Assembly (NCBI GenBank): GCA_902806215.1
Contig: CADCVT010000334.1
Coordinates: 1-5,666 of the forward strand
From: an uncultured Solirubrobacteraceae bacterium
GTDB lineage: Bacteria > Actinomycetota > Thermoleophilia > Solirubrobacterales > Solirubrobacteraceae
Length of the DNA stretch: 5,666 nucleotides
Reading direction: 5' to 3'
Part shown: one piece after another, positions 1 to 5,174 of the stretch
Position numbering within the stretch: the first letter of the stretch is position 1
How the letters are laid out: each line of letters opens with the position of its first letter
Notes under the pieces: model-generated
What the model was told of the DNA's origin: nothing
What the model saw: the letters and a program-made list of their open reading frames with translations, nothing else
Databases searched by the model: none
Position numbers and translations under genes: made by a program

Positions 1-162
1 CGTCGCTCGGGCGGCGGCGGAAGTCGCAACGGGGGCGGCGGCAACGGCGGAGGGCGCAACGGCGGCCCGAGTCGCACGCCGCGCCAGCCCGGCTCGGTCG
101 GCGGCCAGGCGAACGCCAGCGCCGGCGGCCACCGCGGCGGCCGTCGCCGCCGGGGCCGCTAG
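1..162 (+). CDS. C-terminal end of a protein with a Gly/Arg/Asn-rich (RGG-like) tail
   Basis: The first reading frame is open from the window edge to a TAG stop at 160-162 and gives 53 residues. The start lies outside the window. The peptide is low complexity: runs of glycine broken by Arg-Asn pairs, then a Pro/Ser/Gln/Ala stretch, ending in a basic Arg/Gly cluster. Such tails are intrinsically disordered and bind RNA. In actinobacteria they are typical at the C-terminus of DEAD-box RNA helicases (RhlE/DeaD type), and also occur in some ribonucleases and single-strand-binding proteins. Nothing of a folded domain is visible, so the helicase idea is inference from tail composition only. The gene runs convergently into the lyase gene, whose stop is at 193-195. 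A hairpin between them probably ends transcription of both. Coding is supported by the clean stop and the compositional pattern, but a GC-rich spurious frame cannot be fully excluded. Confidence 0.6.
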   Translation, partial: RRSGGGGSRNGGGGNGGGRNGGPSRTPRQPGSVGGQANASAGGHRGGRRRRGR

Positions 163-173
163 CCCCGCTTCGC

Positions 174-218
174 CGAGATCGACGTTGCCGCTCTATGACA
201 GCGGTTTCGTCGATCTCG
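174..218. terminator. Two-part hairpin at the convergent gene junction (bidirectional terminator-like)
   Basis: A perfect 11-bp inverted repeat (CGAGATCGACG at 174-184, CGTCGATCTCG at 208-218) encloses a second 5-bp inverted repeat (CCGCT at 188-192, AGCGG at 200-204) with a 7-base loop. A small internal loop of three bases per side separates the two stems. The structure starts 11 bases after the stop of the plus-strand gene and contains the stop of the minus-strand lyase gene (193-195) in its apical loop. Its last arm therefore also encodes lyase residues. There is no T-tract on either side, so it is not a classical intrinsic terminator. Hairpins without U-tracts are common at gene ends in high-GC actinobacteria, and the convergent position favours that role. 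Confidence 0.6.
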
Positions 219-1326
219 ATGCGGTGATCTGCTCGTAGGCCGCCGGGTCCGTCGGACCCTCGGTGGCCACGAGCGCGACGCGGCTCGCCGGCCCGAGGGC
301 CAGCGCTTCGCCCAGCTCGGTCGGCTCTGCAAGCAGCGCTCTCAGCGCGGCCAGCGGAGCCGCACCGCTGTCGCCGATGGTCAGGCCTGCCTCGGCGAGG
401 TCGCGCATCGCGGCGTGGACCTCGTCGTCGGTCACGGTGACCGTCCCGAGGATCCCGTCGCGCAGCGACGGCCACGCGGCCTCGGAGACCTCCGCGCAGT
501 CGAGCCCGGCCATCGACGTCCCTGGCGCCTCGACCACGGTCGGCTCGCCCGCCGCGAGCGAGGCGGTCAGGCACGCGGCGGTGACCGGCTCGACGCCGAC
601 GACGGGGATCCCGGAGGCCGCGCCGAAGCGCGCGGCCGCCGCGGCCAGCGAGCCCACGCCGACCGGGACGATCAGCGCGTCGATGCCCAGCGCGCGGCCG
701 CTTCCTCGATCGTCCGAGTCGGCTTCGCAGAGCGGGCTCTGCTCACCCGGGGTCCCGGCGGCGAGCGCCGCCTGCTCGGCGAGCTCCGCGAACAACGTCG
801 CGTAGCCGTCGATCACCCACTCGGCGGGTCCGCTCGCGCCGACGTCGGCGATCTCGACCGACCCGGGCTTCGCACCCTCGCGCTGCGCTTCCGCGACCGC
901 GTCCTCGTAGGTCCCGTCGACGACCACGACCTCCGCTCCTTCGGATGCGATCGCCTCGCGCCGCGCGGCCACCGAGCGCGCCGGCAGGAAGACCCTCGCC
1001 TTCAGTCCCCGCCGCGCGGCGGCATGGGCGACGGCGCGCCCGTGGTTGCCCGCGCTCGCGGCGACGAGGGTCGTGGCGTCGGGCGTGCCTCGCAGCGCGC
1101 GCTCGACCGCCCACGACGCTCCGAGGATCTTGAACGCCGGCAGTCCGAGGCGGCGCGACTCGTCCTTGACCAGCACGTCGCCGAGCCCGAGCTCCGCCGC
1201 GAGCGCGGGGAGCGGGTGCAGCGGCGTCGGCGCGTACCCGTCCAGCCCAGCGTGGAACGCGCGGGCGTCCACGACCGGCGCGGACAGCGCCGACGGCGTG
1301 AAGGCCGGGTTGAGCGGCGCCCTCAC
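193..1326 (-). CDS. dpaL: PLP-dependent ammonia-lyase, diaminopropionate ammonia-lyase family
   Basis: The expected reaction is 2,3-diaminopropionate to pyruvate plus two ammonia, in the cytoplasm, using pyridoxal phosphate (fold type II, threonine-dehydratase-like). I chose a GTG start at 1326-1324 because it overlaps the upstream gene's TGA as GTGA, giving 377 residues, near the usual ~400 of the family. The same frame is open further upstream, but that stretch is Arg/Gly-rich and lies inside the M20 gene. Visible motifs are: an N-terminal Y-x-P-T-P-L segment (about 31-36), the Schiff-base lysine K66 in AFKILGAS, the SAGNHGR cofactor loop (91-97), GYATLFAEL (about 174-182) and the phosphate-binding VGVGSL loop (222-227). 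Compared with E. coli YgeX as I remember it, the Asp used for the L-isomer is kept (D161, in EIADVG) but the Asp used for the D-isomer is Ala (A92). Residues about 189-213 form a low-complexity insertion. It is translationally coupled to the M20 gene, as ygeX lies beside ygeY in E. coli. Alternatively it could be a serine/threonine dehydratase-like enzyme. Confidence 0.8.
   Translation of the reverse strand: MRAPLNPAFTPSALSAPVVDARAFHAGLDGYAPTPLHPLPALAAELGLGDVLVKDESRRLGLPAFKILGASWAVERALRGTPDATTLVAASAGNHGRAVAHAAARRGLKARVFLPARSVAARREAIASEGAEVVVVDGTYEDAVAEAQREGAKPGSVEIADVGASGPAEWVIDGYATLFAELAEQAALAAGTPGEQSPLCEADSDDRGSGRALGIDALIVPVGVGSLAAAAARFGAASGIPVVGVEPVTAACLTASLAAGEPTVVEAPGTSMAGLDCAEVSEAAWPSLRDGILGTVTVTDDEVHAAMRDLAEAGLTIGDSGAAPLAALRALLAEPTELGEALALGPASRVALVATEGPTDPAAYEQITASRSTKPLS
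688..762 (-). other. Low-complexity insertion within the lyase coding sequence
   Basis: About 25 codons of the lyase (residues about 189-213), between the helix following GYATLFAEL and the strand leading to the VGVGSL phosphate loop, encode a polar, flexible Gly/Pro/Ser/Asp-rich segment. E. coli YgeX has only a short turn here, from memory. The segment also holds a cluster of A/T-ending codons (GGT, GAA, GAT, CGA, GGA), which are rare in the rest of the gene. It reads in frame and looks like a surface-loop expansion, not a frameshift. Confidence 0.45.
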
Positions 1327-2456
1327 GCGCAGAGCCGCTCGGCCACGCCGACGAGCGTCCGCGCCACCGCCTCGGTGTCGCTGAGGCTCACCCACTCCTC
1401 GACGGCGTGCGCACCCTCGCCGCCGGGCCCGAACATCACGGTCGGGATCCCGGCCGCCGCGATGAACGCCGCATCGGCCCAGTAGCTCGCCCCGCCGACC
1501 GACGGCTCCCGGCCGAGGACACCCGCGGCGGCGTCCCGGACGGCGCGCACGACCTCGGCGCCGTGGGAGACCTCGAACGGCTCGCGCACGAGCAGCGTCC
1601 GGTGGTCAGCGGCGAACGCGGGATCGGCGGCGCGGCAGCGGTCGAGCAGCGACGCGAGCTCGGCCTCGACGTCCGCCGCCGTCTCCCCCGGCAGCGTCCG
1701 GCGTTCCAGCCCGACAACGCACCGCGCGGGATACGAGGACAGCTCGACGCCGCCCTCGATCGCCGACGCGTGCACCGAGCCGCGCCCGAGCAGCGGGTGG
1801 GTCGCCGCGGCCAGCGACGCGTCGAGCGCGCCGATCCCCGTCAACACGGCGCCCATCTGGACGATCGCGTCGACGCCGAGGTGCGGCCGCGACCCGTGCG
1901 CGGCGCGACCCTCCACCGACACCTCGCTCCACACGAACCCCTTGTGCGCGACGACGACCTCGATCTCGGTCGGCTCGGTCACGATCGCCGCGTCGGCAGC
2001 GACGGACGAAAGCGCCTCCTGCACGCCGAGCGACGCGTGCTCCTCGTCGGCCACGCAGGCGACCACGACATCGCCGCGCAGCCTGAGCGCCGCCGCGTCG
2101 CGGCACGCGAGCAGCGCCGCCGCGACGCCGGCCTTCATGTCGTAGGCGCCACGGCCGTGCAGGCGGTCGCCGTCGACCCGCGGCGCGAACGGCGCGCCCA
2201 TGCCCTCGACGTTGACGGTGTCGAGGTGGCCGCAGAGCAGCAGGGTCCGCCCGCCGCCGGTCCCGGGCGCGCGGACGATGACGCTCGGGCGGCCCGGGGT
2301 CGCCTCGAGCACCTCCGACGAGAGGCCGGCGTCGCGCGCCCACCGGTCGACGAACGCGGCGATCTCGGTCTCGCCCGCGCCGCCTTCCACGAGCGACGGA
2401 TTGACCGAGTCGATCGCGACGAGCCGCGAGAGGAGGTCGACGACGTCGTCACGCAT
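1323..2456 (-). CDS. M20 family zinc peptidase/deacylase (ArgE/DapE/YgeY-like)
   Basis: This is a cytoplasmic di-zinc amidohydrolase that removes an acyl group or residue from a small amino-acid derivative. With the ATG at 2456-2454 the product has 377 residues, normal for the family. I prefer this start to the in-frame ATG nine bases upstream because a GAGG sits 9 bases before it, but directly abuts the other. Catalytic features are in the expected order: GHLDTV (metal ligand H77, supporting D79), GRGAYDMKAG (bridging D106), ADEEH (general base E138, ligand E139), TEPTE (ligand E161), the dimerisation-domain AAHGSRP (H187, roughly 172-285 for the domain) and GEGAHAVEEWVS (ligand H350). All key residues are present, so it should be active. 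Substrate is not readable: acetylornithine, succinyl-diaminopimelate and N-acyl-diaminopropionate remain possible. The overlapping downstream lyase and the E. coli ygeY-ygeX neighbourhood favour an N-acyl-diaminopropionate-type substrate. The ribosome-binding site lies inside a strong hairpin. Confidence 0.9.
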   Translation of the reverse strand: MRDDVVDLLSRLVAIDSVNPSLVEGGAGETEIAAFVDRWARDAGLSSEVLEATPGRPSVIVRAPGTGGGRTLLLCGHLDTVNVEGMGAPFAPRVDGDRLHGRGAYDMKAGVAAALLACRDAAALRLRGDVVVACVADEEHASLGVQEALSSVAADAAIVTEPTEIEVVVAHKGFVWSEVSVEGRAAHGSRPHLGVDAIVQMGAVLTGIGALDASLAAATHPLLGRGSVHASAIEGGVELSSYPARCVVGLERRTLPGETAADVEAELASLLDRCRAADPAFAADHRTLLVREPFEVSHGAEVVRAVRDAAAGVLGREPSVGGASYWADAAFIAAAGIPTVMFGPGGEGAHAVEEWVSLSDTEAVARTLVGVAERLCA

Positions 2457-2457
2457 G

Positions 2458-2481
2458 GCGCGCATCCTCGCGGATGCGCGC
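2458..2481 (-). promoter_or_regulatory. 10-bp hairpin with GCGA loop covering the M20 ribosome-binding site
   Basis: Positions 2458-2467 and 2472-2481 are perfectly complementary (GCGCGCATCC / GGATGCGCGC) with a 4-base loop. Read in the direction of M20 transcription, the loop is GCGA, a stable GNRA-type tetraloop. The probable Shine-Dalgarno GAGG (2469-2466) is half in the loop and half in the stem, and the start codon follows one base after the stem. The structure lies in the 42-base gap between the small acidic gene and the M20 gene. It could lower or regulate M20 translation, or act as an intercistronic attenuator or RNA-processing element. There is no U-tract. Confidence 0.55.
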
Positions 2482-2498
2482 GCGGGACGGCGGGGCGG

Positions 2499-2726
2499 TC
2501 AGCCCTCGAGGCGGCCGAAGAGCTCGCCGCGGAGCGTCGCCATCTCGGTGACGGCCACGCCGACGTACGCGTGCGTCGTCGTCGTGATCTCCTCCTCGAG
2601 GTCGGCGGTGTAGCGCGGGTCGTCGCCGAGGCGGGCGAGCTCGGCGAGCGCGCGCTCCTCCTCGAGGCCCTCCAGGTACCGGAGCACCTCCAGGGCGGAG
2701 ACGTTGGGGAGGGTGCCGTTGCTCAT
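2499..2726 (-). CDS. Small acidic protein of unknown function (75 aa)
   Basis: I do not recognise this family. The frame runs from ATG at 2726-2724 to TGA at 2501-2499. The product is acidic and looks mostly helical: a Leu/Glu-rich stretch at about 11-33 (LEVLRYLEGLEEER and on), a short loop with a Pro, a Glu-Glu-Glu-Ile-Thr run (44-51), then a mixed segment ending FGRLEG. There is no signal peptide, cysteine or recognisable DNA-binding motif. No good Shine-Dalgarno precedes the ATG. Coding is supported by strong G/C third positions, the reading frame opposite the divergent promoter, and a sensible position as first gene of the M20-lyase operon, 42 bases upstream. It might be a small regulatory or accessory protein for the operon, but that is a guess. 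The same frame stays open upstream, but extending it would run antisense through the ATPase gene. Confidence 0.6.
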   Translation of the reverse strand: MSNGTLPNVSALEVLRYLEGLEEERALAELARLGDDPRYTADLEEEITTTTHAYVGVAVTEMATLRGELFGRLEG

Positions 2727-2760
2727 GGTGGTGATACTCGGCGAACGCCACCCCGACGGC

Positions 2761-2790
2761 ATCAGGGGGATCCCCCTATCGGACCCTGAT
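2761..2790. promoter_or_regulatory. Interrupted inverted repeat ATCAGGG-N16-CCCTGAT
   Basis: Two 7-base arms (2761-2767 and 2784-2790) are perfect reverse complements, spaced 23 bases start to start, or about two helical turns. The left arm overlaps the left half of the 14-bp palindrome, so the two dyads could compete as structures or form a composite operator. It may simply be chance in a GC-rich promoter region. Confidence 0.3.
2764..2777. promoter_or_regulatory. Perfect 14-bp palindrome, candidate operator
   Basis: AGGGGGATCCCCCT is a perfect dyad in the 115-base region between the divergent small-protein gene and the ATPase gene. It lies about 38 bases before the minus-strand start codon at 2726 and about 60-70 bases before the expected plus-strand transcription start. 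That position suits a homodimeric regulator controlling both directions. No regulator gene is present in the window, so the binding protein is unknown. Confidence 0.45.
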
Positions 2791-2824
2791 CTTCGGTGGT
2801 GGCGCATCCGACCCATCGGCGTTC

Positions 2825-2830
2825 TAGAGT
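2825..2830 (+). promoter_or_regulatory. Candidate -10 element for the ABC transporter operon
   Basis: TAGAGT fits the actinobacterial TANNNT -10 pattern and stands out in a very GC-rich background. It ends 11 bases before the ATPase ATG at 2842. A transcription start at the usual 6-8 bases downstream would leave a leader of only about 3-5 bases, which fits the absence of a Shine-Dalgarno there. I see no convincing -35 hexamer at 16-18 bases upstream. Confidence 0.35.
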
Positions 2831-2841
2831 GCCGCCGCGGG

Positions 2842-3594
2842 ATGGGGGCAACGAACGAGAGCGGTCTCGTCGAGCTGCGCAGCGTGCGCAAGAGCTTCGG
2901 CGACAACGTCGTGTTGAACGACATCGACCTGAGCATCGGCCACGGCGAGGCGATCGTCGTCGCGGGCCCGTCCGGGTCCGGCAAGTCCACGATGCTGCGC
3001 TGCATCAACGGCCTCGAGACGATCGACGGGGGCGAGATCCACTTCGCGGGCGCACCGCTTCCGCGCGGCGGCAAGGAGCTCCAGCGCGCTCGGTCGCGCA
3101 TCGGGATGGTGTTCCAGCAGTTCAACCTCTTCCCGCACATGACGGTGCTCCAGAACATCACGCTGGGGCCGGTGCGGATCAAGGACGTGCCGCAGGACCA
3201 GGCGAAGAAGCGCGGGCTCGAGCTGCTCGAGCGCGTCGGGATCCCGGAGAAGGCCGACCAGGTTCCCGCCGACCTCTCGGGCGGTCAGCAGCAGCGCGTG
3301 GCGATCGCCCGCGCGCTGGCGATGGACCCCGAGCTCATGCTCTTCGACGAGCCGACCTCGGCGCTGGATCCGGAGATGATCCGTGAGGTCCTCGACGTCA
3401 TGCGACAGCTCGCGCGCGACGGCATGACGATGGTCGTCGTGACGCACGAGATGGGATTTGCGCGAGAAGTCTGCGATCGCATCGTCTTCATCGACGAGGG
3501 CGTGATCGTGGAGCAGGGTCCACCCGCGGAGTTCTTCGCCAATGCGCAGAGCGAGCGGGCGCGCGAGTTCGTCGACAAGATCATACATCACTAA
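2842..3594 (+). CDS. glnQ: Polar amino-acid ABC transporter, ATP-binding protein
   Basis: This is the cytoplasmic ATPase that drives import of polar amino acids through the two permeases encoded downstream. From ATG 2842 the product has 250 residues, typical of GlnQ/HisP/GluA proteins. All ATPase motifs are intact: Walker A GPSGSGKST (42-50), Q-loop FQQFNLFPHMTV (91-102), signature LSGGQQQRVAIARAL (145-159), Walker B LMLFDEPTSALDPE (165-178) and the switch histidine in VVTHEMGFA (H202). I chose this start because the family-typical strand and A-loop region (VELRSVRKSFG) begins at once. The frame is open further upstream, but that stretch is the promoter region. No Shine-Dalgarno precedes the ATG, so initiation may be near-leaderless. 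The binding-protein gene follows after 14 bases. The name glnQ reflects family; glutamate, aspartate or another polar amino acid is equally possible. Confidence 0.93.
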   Translation: MGATNESGLVELRSVRKSFGDNVVLNDIDLSIGHGEAIVVAGPSGSGKSTMLRCINGLETIDGGEIHFAGAPLPRGGKELQRARSRIGMVFQQFNLFPHMTVLQNITLGPVRIKDVPQDQAKKRGLELLERVGIPEKADQVPADLSGGQQQRVAIARALAMDPELMLFDEPTSALDPEMIREVLDVMRQLARDGMTMVVVTHEMGFAREVCDRIVFIDEGVIVEQGPPAEFFANAQSERAREFVDKIIHH

Positions 3595-3596
3595 GC

Positions 3597-3604
3597 AGGG
3601 GGAA
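3597..3604 (+). promoter_or_regulatory. Shine-Dalgarno for the binding-protein gene
   Basis: AGGGGGAA lies just after the ATPase stop and 4 bases before GTG 3609, and supports the GTG as the start. It is the clearest ribosome-binding site in the transporter operon, consistent with the binding protein being needed in excess over the membrane subunits. Confidence 0.7.
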
Positions 3605-3608
3605 CGAC

Positions 3609-4517
3609 GTGAAGGCATTGCGATGGCTGCTCATCGCCGCGCTGGCGCTGACGCTGGCGCTGGCCGCAGGTTGCGGTGACGACGAGGAGGAGGCCGGCGG
3701 CGGCGGCGGCGGGGAGACCACCGAGACCGCGGCCGAGGCACCCAAGGCGGCTGCCGGCACCTCGCTGGCCAAGATCCAGGACGAGGGCGAGATCGCCATC
3801 GGCGTGAAGTACGACGTCCCGCCGTTCGGGTTCAAGAACCCGCAGTCCGGCGACATCGAGGGCTTCGACATCGACCTCGGCAAGCGGATCGCCGAGAAGC
3901 TCGGCGTCAAGCCGAAGTTCATCGAGGCGATCTCCGACAACCGCATCCCGTTCCTCCAGGACGGGACGGCCGACGTGATCCTCTCGACGATGACGATCAA
4001 CGCCGAGCGCGACATGGAGATCGACTTCTCCGAGCCGTACTACGTCGCCAAGGGCCGGATCCTCGTCAAGAAGGACGACGACTCGATCAAGGGCGTCGAC
4101 GACCTCGCGGGCAAGAACGTCTGCACCGCGCTCGGCTCGACGTACGAGGAGACGCTGAAGAAGCAGGCCCCGAAGGCCGAGCTGAAGCTCGTCGACTCCT
4201 ACTCGGAGTGCCTGGAGCTCATCCAGAACGGCGCCGTCGACGCGGTCTCGACCGACGACGTGATCCTCACCGGCATGATCATCCAGGACGACACGCTCAA
4301 GCTCACCGAGGGCGAGGAGCTGACCACCGAGCCCTACGGCGCCGGCATCAAGGACGGCGACAAGGAGCTGCAGAAGTTCGTCACCGACGTCGTCGCCGAG
4401 TACAAGCAGGACGGCGGCTGGGCCGAGGCCTACCAGAAGTGGGTCGGCCAGTACACGAAGGAGGAGCAGGAGCCTCCGACGATGACGCTGCGCGAAGCGA
4501 TCGACATGAGCAAGTAG
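3609..4517 (+). CDS. Polar amino-acid ABC transporter, substrate-binding lipoprotein
   Basis: This extracytoplasmic receptor captures the amino acid and delivers it to the permeases. It has 302 residues from GTG 3609, with a good ribosome-binding site. A lipoprotein signal comes first: basic residues at 2-5, a hydrophobic stretch at 6-20 and a lipobox ending AAGC, with C22 as the lipidated residue. A Glu/Gly/Thr/Ala-rich tether follows (about 24-50). The mature domain is a family-3 binding protein: IAIGVKYDVPPFGF (62-75), GFDIDLGKRIAEKLG (85-99), STMTINAERDMEIDFSEPYY (126-145) with R134 as probable carboxylate ligand, and GAVDAVSTDDVIL (208-220), where an acidic residue usually binds the amino group. 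The GFD-IDL and NVCTALGSTYEE/SECLELIQNGAVDAVSTDD patterns recall GluB-type glutamate receptors. C172 and C201 could form a disulfide. Glutamate, glutamine or aspartate is likely, but a diamino or N-acyl amino acid is possible. The permease gene starts 3 bases after the stop. Confidence 0.92.
   Translation: MKALRWLLIAALALTLALAAGCGDDEEEAGGGGGGETTETAAEAPKAAAGTSLAKIQDEGEIAIGVKYDVPPFGFKNPQSGDIEGFDIDLGKRIAEKLGVKPKFIEAISDNRIPFLQDGTADVILSTMTINAERDMEIDFSEPYYVAKGRILVKKDDDSIKGVDDLAGKNVCTALGSTYEETLKKQAPKAELKLVDSYSECLELIQNGAVDAVSTDDVILTGMIIQDDTLKLTEGEELTTEPYGAGIKDGDKELQKFVTDVVAEYKQDGGWAEAYQKWVGQYTKEEQEPPTMTLREAIDMSK
3696..3713 (+). repeat. GGC triplet tract encoding six glycines in the lipoprotein tether
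   Basis: Five perfect GGC triplets plus GGG encode G30-G35 of the binding protein. The tract is in frame, so changes in copy number would only lengthen or shorten the flexible tether between the lipid anchor and the binding domain. Confidence 0.6.
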
Positions 4518-4520
4518 CTC

Positions 4521-5174
4521 TTGCTCGACGTCCTCACGGACAACTTCGACCAGTTCGCTTCCGGGTTCTGGGTCACCGTCCGCATCGTCGGCATCTCGCT
4601 GGCGATCGCGTTGGCGGTGGGCACCACGGTGGCGGCGCTCCGAGTGGCGCCGTCACCGTGGCTGCAGCGCCTGGGCGGGGTCTACGTGGAGACGTTCCGC
4701 AACATCCCGCTGCTCGTCCTGCTGTTCATCTCGTACGCGGGGCTGCGGCGGGCGGGCGTCGACGTCGGCCCGTGGGTCGCGGGAACCGCGTCGCTCGGGC
4801 TGTACACGGCGGCGTACGTCGCCGAGGCGCTGCGCTCGGGCGTGTTCGCGGTCAGCCGCGGTCAGCGCGAGGCGGCGACCGCGCTCGGCTTCAGCCAGAA
4901 CGAGACGATGCGGATCGTCGTCCTGCCGCAGGCGTTCCGCACCGTCATCCCGCCGCTGGCCTCGATCGTCATCGCGATGATCAAGAACTCCGCGATCGTC
5001 GGCGCGTCGCTGCTGGCGCTGCCGGACATCCTCAAGGAGGCTCGGATCGTCGTCTCGCGGACGTTCCAGACCGACGAGGCGTTCTTCTGGGCGGCGGTCT
5101 GTTACCTGCTGCTCACGGTCTCGGCCACGATCCTCTTCCGGGCGCTCGAGAAGCGGTACGCGATCCACCGATGA
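4521..5174 (+). CDS. Polar amino-acid ABC transporter, permease subunit (GluC/GlnP/HisM type)
   Basis: This integral membrane subunit forms half of the translocation pore. It has 217 residues, a normal length for the family. The only plausible start is TTG 4521, three bases after the binding-protein stop in the same frame. No ATG or GTG lies nearby, and the resulting N-terminus (LDVLTDNFDQFASGFWVTVRI) matches family expectation. No clear Shine-Dalgarno is seen, so translation is probably coupled. About five membrane segments are visible, near residues 14-40, 58-76, 86-104, 143-166 and 187-208. The cytoplasmic EAA loop that docks on the ATPase is intact (GQREAATALGFSQNETMRI, about 114-132, with VVLPQAFR following). 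FRNIPLLVLLF (59-69) is the usual conserved family segment. The 3' end overlaps the next permease by ATGA, which suggests heterodimer assembly with balanced synthesis. Confidence 0.92.
   Translation: MLDVLTDNFDQFASGFWVTVRIVGISLAIALAVGTTVAALRVAPSPWLQRLGGVYVETFRNIPLLVLLFISYAGLRRAGVDVGPWVAGTASLGLYTAAYVAEALRSGVFAVSRGQREAATALGFSQNETMRIVVLPQAFRTVIPPLASIVIAMIKNSAIVGASLLALPDILKEARIVVSRTFQTDEAFFWAAVCYLLLTVSATILFRALEKRYAIHR

Noticed and set aside
1..120. Repetitive GGC/AAC-rich DNA as a possible tandem repeat or CRISPR-like array
   Set aside because: The units are irregular and are explained by a Gly/Arg/Asn-rich protein tail; there are no conserved repeats with unique spacers.
1327..1395. Upstream ATG start for the lyase at 1395
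   Set aside because: It would overlap the M20 gene by 73 bases and add an Arg/Gly-rich extension not found in the family; the GTGA overlap at 1323-1326 is far more typical.
415..1485. Long plus-strand open frame opposite the lyase gene
   Set aside because: It is antisense to the lyase and M20 genes; its translation is an Arg/Asp/Gly-rich composition without motifs, typical of an antisense frame in GC-rich coding DNA.
2764..2777. GGGGGATCCCCC as a cloning or linker artefact (contains a BamHI site)
   Set aside because: Sequence on both sides is continuous with the promoter region and matches the local composition, and no vector sequence is visible.
1407..2789. 460-codon plus-strand open frame opposite the M20 gene
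   Set aside because: It is longer than the real gene, but its translation is Arg-rich and motif-free, while the minus strand carries all M20 catalytic motifs.
2727..3182. Upstream extension of the small acidic gene through the ATPase region
   Set aside because: The frame is open, but it would be antisense to the ATPase Walker A region, and its composition changes abruptly before the ATG at 2726.
3696..3713. GGC tract as a phase-variation switch
   Set aside because: The repeat unit is a triplet in frame, so slippage would not switch the gene on or off.
3581..4015. Minus-strand frame of 144 codons opposite the lipoprotein
   Set aside because: It is Ser/Pro-rich and low complexity, and antisense to a clear binding-protein gene.
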